Below the pieces are notes generated by a model that saw only the letters and a list, made by a program, of their open reading frames with translations, made no database searches and was not told the DNA's origin. Positions 1-6,536 of a stretch of DNA of 12,726 nucleotides are shown piece after piece (the stretch's first letter is position 1; each line of letters starts with the position of its first letter). The stretch lies in the NCBI GenBank assembly GCA_000434555.1, contig FR880115.1, positions 1 to 12,726 on the forward strand, in the 5' to 3' direction. A program made the translations under genes and the position numbers. This stretch comes from Clostridium sp. CAG:524. Lineage in GTDB: Bacteria > Bacillota_I > Bacilli_A > RF39 > UBA660.

Positions 1-479
1 TAATGAAAAGATATTATATGCAGTCAGATGATAATGTGAAAGCTGTTAGTAATATTGAAATGATTGACTTTAATATGGAAAAGATATTAGAGAAATGTTA
101 TAATGGAACTACTAAAGACAGATTATTTTTATACTTATCAATGATAATAGCTGATAAGGATGAAAGAGAAAAAATAATTAAAAATGGTGGTGATAAAAAT
201 ATGAAAGATTTTAGTGAAATACTTAGCAATATGAGTGAAGATGAATACTATAAAGGCTGGTGTACAAGAGAAGAAGATAATGCTTTTATGGACTATCAAA
301 CTGGACTAGAGAATGGAAAAGAAGAAGGTATAAAAGAAGGAAGAAAAGAGGGAATGAAAGAAGGTATAGAAGAAGGTACTATCTCTATTGCTAAAAAACT
401 GCTTGAAATGAATATGAAAATAGAAGACATATCTAAAGCAACAGGACTATCCATAAGTGAAATAGAAAAAATAAAATAA
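1..479 (+). CDS. Rpn-family PD-(D/E)XK nuclease/transposase-like protein, C-terminal part
   Basis: This is probably the C-terminal half of an Rpn (recombination-promoting nuclease, PDDEXK-type transposase-like) protein. The reading frame is open at the left edge. An ATG at base 3 gives 158 residues, but family members are usually around 300 with the catalytic domain first, so the true start is probably outside the window. Visible are an acidic helical region, a tail of five four-residue repeats of the type G(K/I/R/M)(K/E)E at about residues 105-124, and a last helical segment (about residues 127-158) ending with TGLSISEIEKIK. That repeat-plus-'TGLS..EI' ending is typical of the family. No catalytic PD-(D/E)XK residues can be checked here. 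Family assignment rests on the C-terminal pattern and is inference. The gene is separate from the ackA operon downstream. Confidence 0.6.
   Translation, partial: MKRYYMQSDDNVKAVSNIEMIDFNMEKILEKCYNGTTKDRLFLYLSMIIADKDEREKIIKNGGDKNMKDFSEILSNMSEDEYYKGWCTREEDNAFMDYQTGLENGKEEGIKEGRKEGMKEGIEEGTISIAKKLLEMNMKIEDISKATGLSISEIEKIK
315..374 (+). repeat. 12-bp in-frame tandem repeats, five copies
   Basis: Five imperfect 12-base units of the form GGN-(A/T)NA-(A/G)AA-GAA code for GKEE, GIKE, GRKE, GMKE and GIEE in the tail of the Rpn-like gene. Such purine-rich in-frame repeats can gain or lose units by slippage without breaking the frame. The repeat number is directly visible; the slippage behaviour is inference. 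Confidence 0.8.
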
Positions 480-481
480 CC

Positions 482-517
482 AATATTAATATATATGTTA
501 TTCTTTGTAATATTTTT
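482..517 (+). terminator. weak possible terminator after the Rpn-like gene
   Basis: AATATTA (482-488) and TAATATT (508-514) form a 7-bp all-A/T inverted repeat followed by T residues. The loop is long (19 bases) and the stem has no G/C pairs, so termination here would be weak. Listed only because it lies between a gene end and a separate promoter. Confidence 0.25.
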
Positions 518-518
518 C

Positions 519-547
519 TTTAACTTTTAACTTTTATTTGTTATAAT
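519..547 (+). promoter_or_regulatory. promoter of the ackA-nrnA-engB operon
   Basis: A perfect TATAAT lies at 542-547 and is preceded by TG one base upstream (539-540), giving an extended -10 element TGTTATAAT. A poor -35-like TTTAAC lies at 519-524 with a 17-base spacer. Transcription would begin near 554, leaving a leader of about 20 bases with an AAGGGA ribosome site before ackA. This looks like a housekeeping sigma factor promoter. Confidence 0.6.
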
Positions 548-574
548 ATTTACGAAAAGAAGGGAAAAGTAATT

Positions 575-1768
575 ATGAAAATATTATGTGTAAATGCTGG
601 TAGTTCTTCTTTAAAATTTCAATTAGTTGAAATGCCAGAGGAAAAATTAATAATAAGTGGTTATATTGAAAAGATTGGATTAAAAGATAGTTTTTGGACA
701 ACTAAAGTAAATGGTGAAAAAATTAAAGGTGAAAGATACTTAAAGAATCATAAAGAAGCTGCTGAAGTTTTAATAGAAGAATTATTAAAACATAAAGCTG
801 TAGAATCTTTAGATGAAATTAAAGGTGTAGGACATAGAGTTTTACATGGTGGAGAAAAATATAGTGATTCAGTTATCATTACTGATGAAGTAATTCAAGA
901 TATTAAGGATTTAACTAAATTAGGTCCACTTCATCATCCAGGTAACTTAGCAGGTATCGAAGCAATGCAAAAAGCATTACCAGGCGTACCAATGGTTGCT
1001 GTATATGATACTGCATTCCATCAAACAATGCCTAAAGTAAACTATATGTATCCAGTACCAATGGAATGGTATACAAAATATGGTGTTCGTAAATATGGAT
1101 TTCATGGAACAAGCCACAAATATATAACATTAAAAATGAAAGAAAAATTAGGTAAAGATGATGTTAATCTAATTATTTGTCATATTGGTAGTGGTGCTTC
1201 AATTAGTGCAATTAAAGATGGAAAATGTTATGATACAAGTATGGGAATTACTCCACTTGATGGACTTATGATGGGAACAAGAAGTGGTGCAATAGATCCA
1301 TCTATCTTAGAATATGTAAGTAAAGAATCAGGAGAAAGTCTTGAAGATTTAACAAATGATTTAAATAAGAAGAGTGGACTTCTTGGAATTTCAGGATACT
1401 CTGATAGCCGTGATGTTGAAGCTGCAAGAGCTGCAGGAGATAAAAATGCTACTTTAGCATTAGATATGTATAATGATAGAATAGCTAAATACATTGCTGA
1501 ATACTACATTAAACTAGATGGTGAAGTTGATGCTCTAGTATTTACTGCTGGTGTAGGTGAAAATGGTATTGAAGCAAGAAAAGAAATCATAAGAAGACTT
1601 AATGCTTTAGGAATTAAAGTTGATGAAGAAAAAAATAGTAAAATAGCTAGTTATAAGAATGAAAATGAAGGAATTATTTCAAGTGATGATTCAAGTGTTC
1701 CAGTATATGTTCTTCCAACTAATGAAGAAATTATGATTATCAAAGATACTTATAATTTAGTAAAATAG
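575..1768 (+). CDS. ackA: acetate kinase
   Basis: Acetate kinase interconverts acetyl phosphate + ADP and acetate + ATP, the ATP-yielding last step of mixed-acid fermentation in the cytosol. At 397 residues it is the usual full length. Family landmarks are all present in order: N-terminal VNAGSSSLKF (residues 6-15), GHRVLHGG with the substrate arginine R88, PLHHPGN (118-124), DTAFHQTMP with catalytic D145, YGFHGTSH (174-181), HIGSGAS (203-209), the GTRSG loop with R236, FTAGVGENG, and the C-terminal PTNEE with the Mg-binding glutamate. The ATG follows an AAGGGA ribosome site at 560-566. No phosphotransacetylase gene (pta) is in the window. nrnA starts 14 bases after the stop, so the two are probably cotranscribed. 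No sign of damage. Confidence 0.98.
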   Translation: MKILCVNAGSSSLKFQLVEMPEEKLIISGYIEKIGLKDSFWTTKVNGEKIKGERYLKNHKEAAEVLIEELLKHKAVESLDEIKGVGHRVLHGGEKYSDSVIITDEVIQDIKDLTKLGPLHHPGNLAGIEAMQKALPGVPMVAVYDTAFHQTMPKVNYMYPVPMEWYTKYGVRKYGFHGTSHKYITLKMKEKLGKDDVNLIICHIGSGASISAIKDGKCYDTSMGITPLDGLMMGTRSGAIDPSILEYVSKESGESLEDLTNDLNKKSGLLGISGYSDSRDVEAARAAGDKNATLALDMYNDRIAKYIAEYYIKLDGEVDALVFTAGVGENGIEARKEIIRRLNALGIKVDEEKNSKIASYKNENEGIISSDDSSVPVYVLPTNEEIMIIKDTYNLVK

Positions 1769-1782
1769 AAAAGAGATATTTA

Positions 1783-2742
1783 ATGAGTGATATATATAAA
1801 TCAATATATAGTGAAATAAAAAAATATAAAAAGATCTATATTGCTAGACATATAGGTCCTGATCCAGATGCTTTTGGAAGTCAAATGGCATTAAAAGAAT
1901 CAATAAAGATTACATTTCCATCAAAAGAAGTTTATGCAGTTGGAACAACAGTATCAAGATTTAAATATTTTGGTAAAGTTGATAAAGTAAATGATTATGA
2001 TTATGAAAATGCATTATTGATAGTTGTAGATACTCCTGATAATAGAAGAGTAGATATAGATAATTTCTTATCATTTAAAAATATTGTTAAGATAGACCAT
2101 CATCCAAAAGTAGACACATTTGGTAAAGTTGAACTTATTGATGATACAGCTAGTTCAGCTAGCGAACTTGTTCTTGAAGTAATAAACAATACAAAATTAA
2201 AGATGAATGAAAGTATTGCTAATAATCTATTTATTGGAATAGTAAGTGATACTAATAGATTTTTGTTTAGTACAAGTGATAAAACATTTAAACTTGTAAG
2301 TGAACTAATTCATAAAAATAAGCTTGATATAGAAAAATTATATAGACAAGTTTATATTAAGCCTTTAAGTGAAGTAAGACTTATGGGCTATATAGCCTCA
2401 TCATTAAAAGTAGATAAATATGGATTTGCTTATATCGAAATAGAAGAAGATGTTATTAATTCATTTGGTGCTGATATAAGCTCTGCATCAAATATGATTA
2501 ATGACTTCAATAATATAAATGAAGTATTAGTATGGGTATTTGTATCTCATGATGCTAAAAATAATATGTATAGAGTTAATATAAGAAGTAGGGGACCAGT
2601 TATAAATGAAATTGCTAGTAAATATAATGGTGGAGGCCATAAATTTGCTAGTGGTGTTCGTACTGAATCTCATGAAGTAATTGAAAACTTATTAAATGAC
2701 TTAAAAAACTTATGTAAAGAATATAGTGAAAAGGAGAAATAG
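1783..2742 (+). CDS. nrnA: DHH-family phosphoesterase, NrnA-like (oligoribonuclease / pAp phosphatase)
   Basis: NrnA-type DHH-DHHA1 proteins degrade very short RNAs from the 5' end and dephosphorylate pAp in the cytosol; they stand in for Orn in many Bacillota. Visible metal-binding motifs are H-x-x-PDPDA (H23, D27, D29), VVDTPD (D83), the DHH signature at 105-107, and D156 in the GIVSDTNRF segment. The DHHA1 substrate domain ends in GGGH (283-286) followed by KFASG. The length of 319 residues is normal. The start has only a modest AGAGAT site but directly follows ackA by 14 bases. The frame ends at a TAG two bases before the engB ATG, so engB is translationally linked. Related DHH proteins act on cyclic dinucleotides (GdpP), but those carry extra membrane/PAS domains absent here. 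Confidence 0.9.
   Translation: MSDIYKSIYSEIKKYKKIYIARHIGPDPDAFGSQMALKESIKITFPSKEVYAVGTTVSRFKYFGKVDKVNDYDYENALLIVVDTPDNRRVDIDNFLSFKNIVKIDHHPKVDTFGKVELIDDTASSASELVLEVINNTKLKMNESIANNLFIGIVSDTNRFLFSTSDKTFKLVSELIHKNKLDIEKLYRQVYIKPLSEVRLMGYIASSLKVDKYGFAYIEIEEDVINSFGADISSASNMINDFNNINEVLVWVFVSHDAKNNMYRVNIRSRGPVINEIASKYNGGGHKFASGVRTESHEVIENLLNDLKNLCKEYSEKEK
2731..2736 (+). promoter_or_regulatory. ribosome binding site fixing the engB start
   Basis: AAGGAG sits inside the last codons of nrnA, seven bases before the ATG at 2744. An in-frame GTG at 2726 lies upstream of this site and so is not the start. Confidence 0.85.
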
Positions 2743-2743
2743 T

Positions 2744-3352
2744 ATGGAAGTATTAAATGTTGAAGAACCAGTTATTGCTGTTAGAGTTTCACAATATCCA
2801 GAAGATAAAAAGAATGAATTTTTATGCTTAGGAAGAAGTAATGTAGGAAAAAGTAGTTTCATAAATACTATTGTTAATAGAAAAAATATAGCAAGAACTA
2901 GTTCTAAGCCTGGTAAAACAACAACATTAAATTTTTATCAAGTAAATAAAGAATTTTATATAGTTGATGTCCCTGGATATGGTTATGCTGCTACTAATAA
3001 AAAACAAATAGAGAAATTTGGTATAATGATAGAAGAATATTTAAAAACAAGACAATATTTAAAACATGTATTTCTTCTAGTTGATTATAGACATAAACCT
3101 ACTGAAGATGATGTTCTTATGTATAAATTCTTAAAATATTATAATTTACCTGTTACTATAGTAGCAACTAAATATGATAAAGTTAATAGATCACTTAGAG
3201 AGAAACAAGATGAACTTATTAAAAAGACGTTGAACCCTGCTTTAGGCGATGAAATAATTAATTTTTCAAGTGTTACTAAAGTTGGCAAAGAAAGAATTTA
3301 CGAAATAATTGAAAGTTATTTCAAAAATGATAAAAAAGATATTGAAAAATAA
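2744..3352 (+). CDS. engB: ribosome biogenesis GTPase EngB (YsxC/YihA)
   Basis: EngB is an essential cytosolic GTPase in large-subunit ribosome assembly. The protein has 202 residues from the ATG at 2744, the normal size. All G motifs are present: G1 GRSNVGKS (30-37), the TSSKPGKTTTLNF switch region (52-64, G2 threonines), G3 DVPGYG (75-80), G4 TKYDK (142-146) and G5 FSSV (174-177). TSSKPGKT and the DVPGYG switch II sequence are diagnostic of EngB among small GTPases. The gene follows nrnA with one base between stop and ATG, so it is the last gene of the ackA operon. Its final codons form the left arm of a terminator hairpin. Confidence 0.97.
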   Translation: MEVLNVEEPVIAVRVSQYPEDKKNEFLCLGRSNVGKSSFINTIVNRKNIARTSSKPGKTTTLNFYQVNKEFYIVDVPGYGYAATNKKQIEKFGIMIEEYLKTRQYLKHVFLLVDYRHKPTEDDVLMYKFLKYYNLPVTIVATKYDKVNRSLREKQDELIKKTLNPALGDEIINFSSVTKVGKERIYEIIESYFKNDKKDIEK

Positions 3353-3363
3353 TATCTTTTTTT
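3332..3363 (+). terminator. terminator of the ackA-nrnA-engB operon
   Basis: A perfect 12-bp inverted repeat, AAAAAAGATATT (3332-3343) and AATATCTTTTTT (3351-3362), has a 7-base loop and ends in a T run. The left arm is within the engB coding sequence and the stop codon TAA (3350-3352) spans the loop/right-arm junction. The stem is A/T rich, so strength relies on its length and U tract. Confidence 0.75.
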
Positions 3364-3370
3364 ATATAAT
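3342..3370 (+). promoter_or_regulatory. promoter of the prepilin gene, nested in the engB terminator
   Basis: TTGAAA (3342-3347) and TATAAT (3365-3370) are separated by exactly 17 bases, a near-consensus housekeeping promoter. The -35 box overlaps the end of the left arm and the loop of the engB terminator. Transcription would begin near 3377, giving a leader of about 20 bases with an AAGGAG site before the ATG at 3398. Confidence 0.75.
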
Positions 3371-3383
3371 GATATTAAGAATA

Positions 3384-3389
3384 AAGGAG
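3384..3389 (+). promoter_or_regulatory. ribosome binding site fixing the prepilin start
   Basis: AAGGAG ends eight bases before the ATG at 3398. An in-frame GTG at 3389 overlaps this site and cannot be the start; choosing ATG also puts the prepilin leader at its usual short length (MNKKG). Confidence 0.85.
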
Positions 3390-3397
3390 TGAGTGTT

Positions 3398-4111
3398 ATG
3401 AATAAGAAAGGTTTTTCATTATCTGAGTTATTAGTTGTTATTGCTATTATAGCTATTATCACTGTTATAGCTGTTCCAAGCATTATAACAATTAATAAAA
3501 ACATTAATAAGAGAATGTACAAGGAGAAAGTAGAAAAGATTGTATCTGCTGCTGAACTTTATGCAACTAATAATCCTGATATCTTTAATGGTAAGGATGA
3601 AGTTGAAGTACTTGTAGGTGAACTATTAAATAGTGATTATCTAAAACAAGATACAGCTAAAGATGGTTCTACATGTGAATCAGATAATGGTTGTGTAATT
3701 AATCCAATGAATAACAAATCAATGAATAATGAAAAAGTTGTTATTAGAAAGAAAGCCATTGGAGTAGTTGCTGAATTTGGTGGTTCTTCAACAGAAACTA
3801 TTATTGAAGGCGATACTTTAGTAGAACAAGTTTGCGATAGTTTTAAACAAGGTATTAATACTGGCAAATGGGGTCCTGCTGATAGTGATACTTGTGAATG
3901 TAAATATGATAGTAATGGTAAAGTTACTGGAATTTACAAAAAAGGTACTAATAATAAAGTATCAGCATGTATTATAGCTGGAGCTGATCCAAATAACTGG
4001 CTTAAATATGATGGCGTTGAATGGAGAGTTTTAGGTCTTTATGATATTCATAATGATGGAACTAGACTTTCAGCTAAAATGATTACACATCAAACAGTAG
4101 ATGTACAATAA
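3398..4111 (+). CDS. type IV prepilin-like secreted protein
   Basis: The N-terminus is a classic class III prepilin signal: MNKKG, then F6SLSE with the conserved glutamate at mature position 5 (E10), followed by a hydrophobic helix (about residues 11-30, rich in V/I/A and ending VPSI). A prepilin peptidase would cleave G5/F6, methylate the new N-terminus, and the helix would anchor or polymerise the protein in a pilus/pseudopilus or competence-like filament. The 237-residue protein has a soluble part with cysteines, including a CEC pair in the middle third, that could form disulfides. Its end contains NNWLKYDGVEWRVLGLYD, like a tail seen in many secreted or pilin-like proteins of uncultured gut Bacillota (from memory, unverified). 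The chain stops about 20 residues after that motif, shorter than I would expect. No pilus assembly genes are nearby. It is a single-gene transcription unit with its own promoter and terminator. Confidence 0.8.
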   Translation: MNKKGFSLSELLVVIAIIAIITVIAVPSIITINKNINKRMYKEKVEKIVSAAELYATNNPDIFNGKDEVEVLVGELLNSDYLKQDTAKDGSTCESDNGCVINPMNNKSMNNEKVVIRKKAIGVVAEFGGSSTETIIEGDTLVEQVCDSFKQGINTGKWGPADSDTCECKYDSNGKVTGIYKKGTNNKVSACIIAGADPNNWLKYDGVEWRVLGLYDIHNDGTRLSAKMITHQTVDVQ

Positions 4112-4122
4112 CATTAAATAGT

Positions 4123-4147
4123 AAAAGTATTAGAAATAATACTTTTT
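4123..4147 (+). terminator. terminator after the prepilin gene
   Basis: AAAAGTATT (4123-4131) and AATACTTTT (4138-4146) form a perfect 9-bp stem with a 6-base loop, followed by further T. It starts 11 bases after the prepilin stop codon and isolates that gene from the ecf operon. Confidence 0.7.
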
Positions 4148-4165
4148 ATTTTGTCATTAATATAG

Positions 4166-4171
4166 TATAAT
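4166..4171 (+). promoter_or_regulatory. probable -10 element for ecfA1-ecfA2-ecfT-truA
   Basis: A perfect TATAAT lies 19 bases before the ecfA1 ATG. No good -35 box exists at the right distance: only a T-rich stretch in the terminator tail. A TTGTCA at 4151-4156 is too close (9 bases). Transcription would start near 4178, at the AGGAGA ribosome site (4178-4183), so the leader would be very short. Assigned because an upstream terminator makes a promoter necessary here. Confidence 0.45.
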
Positions 4172-4190
4172 CATTGTAGGAGAATTAACT

Positions 4191-4955
4191 ATGAATGATT
4201 ACTTTAAATACAGATTTGGTGAAGATATAGAATTTAATATTAAAGATGGAGAATTTGTTTCTATAATAGGTAATAATAATGATTTACTTGTTCATACTCT
4301 TTTATTTGGAAATAAAAAAGCAAATATATTTCTTGGAGATATAGAACTTAATAAAATAAATATGGGAAAAGCAAGAAGAAGAATGAACTATGTACTTTAT
4401 AAAGATTTAGATATCTTTGTAGCAGAAACTGTTATGGATGAAATAGCATTTGGTCTTGAAAGTCTTGCAATGAGTAAAAATGATATCAAAGAGAAAATAG
4501 AATCAATGGCTAAAAGATTTAAAATGACTGATTTACTTAATAAAGATCCAAATAGTTTAGGATGTAGTGATAAAATTAAAATGAAAATCATGTCATCATT
4601 AATAATAAGACCTAAGGTATTTGTTATAGATAATATACTATCACTACTTGATTACAATGATAAAATATTAGTATTTGATATATTAAAAGAATTTTGTAAA
4701 GATACAGGTATCGTTATTAACTTTACTAATGATATTGAAGAAACTATGTATGGTGAAAAAATAATAATCATATATGATAAAAAACTTATATGTGAAGGTA
4801 AGACACTTAGTGTTTTAAATGAAGAAAAGATTCTTAGAAGACTTGGTCTTGGTTTACCATTTATTGTTGAACTTAATAAGTACTTAATGGATTATAAATT
4901 AATTGATAAATATTATCTTACAAATAAAAAGTTAGTAGGTGCGATATGGAAATAA
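4191..4955 (+). CDS. ecfA1: degenerate ECF transporter ATPase EcfA1-like
   Basis: By position (ecfA1-ecfA2-ecfT-truA order) and fold cues this is the first ATPase subunit of an energy-coupling-factor (ECF) vitamin transporter module, but nearly every catalytic motif is lost. The Walker A position reads GNNNDLLVH (residues 27-35), with no GK(S/T). The Q-loop glutamine is Y70. The signature LSGGQ is LGCSD (123-127). Walker B is VFVIDN (143-148), with the catalytic glutamate replaced by N148. The switch histidine region is NFTND (177-181). The segment TVMDEIAFGLE (80-90), matching the EcfA sequence after the Q-loop, still identifies the family. Length (254) is slightly short. The frame is intact, has a good AGGAGA site, and ecfA2 begins 10 bases before its stop, so this is a conserved but non-catalytic subunit rather than an obvious pseudogene. 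Confidence 0.8.
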   Translation: MNDYFKYRFGEDIEFNIKDGEFVSIIGNNNDLLVHTLLFGNKKANIFLGDIELNKINMGKARRRMNYVLYKDLDIFVAETVMDEIAFGLESLAMSKNDIKEKIESMAKRFKMTDLLNKDPNSLGCSDKIKMKIMSSLIIRPKVFVIDNILSLLDYNDKILVFDILKEFCKDTGIVINFTNDIEETMYGEKIIIIYDKKLICEGKTLSVLNEEKILRRLGLGLPFIVELNKYLMDYKLIDKYYLTNKKLVGAIWK

Positions 4956-5791
4956 AGTTTGAACATGTAAGTTATGTAGTAAATGAATATACACCACTTG
5001 AAAAAACTATATTAAACGATGTTTCTTTTAGTATGAAAGGCCCAGGAATATATGCAGTACTTGGCTCTTCCAATAGTGGTAAAACAGCAATAGGAGATTT
5101 AATTAATGCATTACTTGTGCCAACTAAAGGTAGTGTAAAAATAGGCAGATTTACTAATAATGGAGTTAATAGAATAAAAAATATAGATAAACTTCGTTTT
5201 GATACAGGTTATGTATATAAAAATCCATATGATATGTTCTTTAATAATACAGTTAAAAAAGAAATAGAATATGGAATGAAATATTTTAAATATAAATTAG
5301 AAAAAATAGATATGAGAGCAAGTGAAGCACTTAAACTTGTAAGTCTTGATGATAGTTATTTAGATATGAATCCTCAAGATTTATCATTTTGTGATGCGAA
5401 AAAAGTAGCACTAGCATGCGCTCTTGTATATAATCCAAACGTATTAATATTAGATGAGTTTACCGCAGGACTTACATATAAAGATAAAAATGAATTATTA
5501 AGATTACTTAGAATACTTAAAACTAAATATAAAAAAATGATAATATTACTTTCTAAAGATACAAGTTTTTGTTATCAAATAGCAGATTATGTATATCTTA
5601 TGCATATGACTAAACTTGCTTGTGAAGGAGAAAAAGAAATATTAAATAACGTAGAAACATTAAAAGAACTTGATCTTGAAGTTCCACCAATAGTTGATTT
5701 TGTAAACGAATGTAATAAAAATGGACATGAAATATATCACTATACAACAACTCATGATTTAATTAAGGGGGTGTATAGAGATGTATTCTAG
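4946..5791 (+). CDS. ecfA2: ECF transporter ATPase EcfA2-like, partly degenerate
   Basis: Second ATPase of the ECF module, 281 residues, starting inside the end of ecfA1. Here the nucleotide-binding P-loop is intact: Walker A GSSNSGKT (40-47) and Walker B VLILDE with catalytic E171 (166-171). Other motifs are altered: the Q-loop VFQNP is VYKNP (Gln to K92), the signature is LSFCD (146-150) instead of LSGGQ, the D-loop reads AGLT rather than AGLD, and the switch histidine after strand 'IILLS' is K204. The C-terminal region with LEVPPIVDF is typical of EcfA C-terminal domains. Together with EcfA1, it would form a dimer with at most one nucleotide site that has a real P-loop. The gene overlaps ecfT by 11 bases. 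Confidence 0.85.
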   Translation: MEIKFEHVSYVVNEYTPLEKTILNDVSFSMKGPGIYAVLGSSNSGKTAIGDLINALLVPTKGSVKIGRFTNNGVNRIKNIDKLRFDTGYVYKNPYDMFFNNTVKKEIEYGMKYFKYKLEKIDMRASEALKLVSLDDSYLDMNPQDLSFCDAKKVALACALVYNPNVLILDEFTAGLTYKDKNELLRLLRILKTKYKKMIILLSKDTSFCYQIADYVYLMHMTKLACEGEKEILNNVETLKELDLEVPPIVDFVNECNKNGHEIYHYTTTHDLIKGVYRDVF

Positions 5792-6536
5792 GAATTCATT
5801 TGGTTCATATTATCCAATTGATTCTTCAGTACATAGACTAAATCCTATTATTAAATTAATTGATTTTCTTATAATAATATTTTTAGTTATATTTTGTAAT
5901 TCATTATATATAAATTTATTTATGCTAGGACTTGTTATTATAATGATGTTACTTAGTTTTGTACCTTTGAAGTTTTATATGAATACTTTTTGGTCTTTAA
6001 GATATATTTATATTTTAGTAGCATTTATATGTGCTAGTATGAGAATGAATATGAATGGTTACTTAACTATATTTGCCAAAATAGTTGTAGTAGTAGAATA
6101 CTTAAATATAATAAGTTATACAACTTCTCCTAGTGAAAGTGCTTATGGAATAGAGAAGTTTCTAGCATGCTTTAATATATTATATTTACCAATATCAGGA
6201 CTTGCATTTAAAATAAATTCAATGCTTAGATATGTTCCACTTTATATGAATGTAGAATATAAAACTTTAAAAGCACAAGCTTCAAGAGGAATAGATTATT
6301 ATCATACTAATATTTTTGGAAGAATGTATGCTGTTATGAGTTTATATTTAAATGTACATAGACTTACAAGAAGAAAGAATAGAGAAATTGCTTTATCAAG
6401 AGAACTTAAACTATTTAATTTAAGACGTTATAGAACTAATTATAGAACTAATAAAGTAGGCTTTTATGATATATTTTTTACAGCATTTCATATTTTATTA
6501 ATACTTGCATATTTAAAGGATAAAGGTGTAATATGA
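5781..6536 (+). CDS. ecfT: ECF transporter transmembrane subunit EcfT-like
   Basis: EcfT is the membrane scaffold that couples the two ATPases to a substrate-binding S component. The 251 residues begin with the usual amphipathic lead 'DSSVHRLNPIIKL', then hydrophobic segments at about 24-40, 42-60, 73-86 and 96-112, and a last one at about 230-247. The long cytosolic coupling helices show the first X-R-G motif as AQASRG (165-170), which normally docks on one ATPase. The second, normally ARG-like, reads ALSREL (204-209), so it is altered. That fits with one ATPase having lost its motifs. AGGGGGTG-type purine run at 5765-5772 gives a ribosome site before the ATG. It overlaps ecfA2 upstream and shares ATGA with truA downstream. 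No S component is in the window. Confidence 0.82.
   Translation: MYSRNSFGSYYPIDSSVHRLNPIIKLIDFLIIIFLVIFCNSLYINLFMLGLVIIMMLLSFVPLKFYMNTFWSLRYIYILVAFICASMRMNMNGYLTIFAKIVVVVEYLNIISYTTSPSESAYGIEKFLACFNILYLPISGLAFKINSMLRYVPLYMNVEYKTLKAQASRGIDYYHTNIFGRMYAVMSLYLNVHRLTRRKNREIALSRELKLFNLRRYRTNYRTNKVGFYDIFFTAFHILLILAYLKDKGVI

Noticed and set aside
1228..1494. Antisense frame of 88 codons inside ackA
   Set aside because: It is a shadow of the strongly conserved ackA coding sequence, with no ribosome site or recognisable domain. The same applies to antisense frames within 3316-3522, 3637-3867, 4397-4591, 7862-8098 and 9733-10062.
4191..5791. Pseudogene call for ecfA1/ecfA2
   Set aside because: Both frames are complete, overlap each other tightly and have normal length and ribosome sites; the losses are confined to functional motifs, which is not the pattern of random decay.
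6534..6536. Use of TGA as tryptophan (Mollicutes code)
   Set aside because: TGA closes ecfT, ybeY and cdd exactly where the families end, and tryptophan is coded by TGG throughout.
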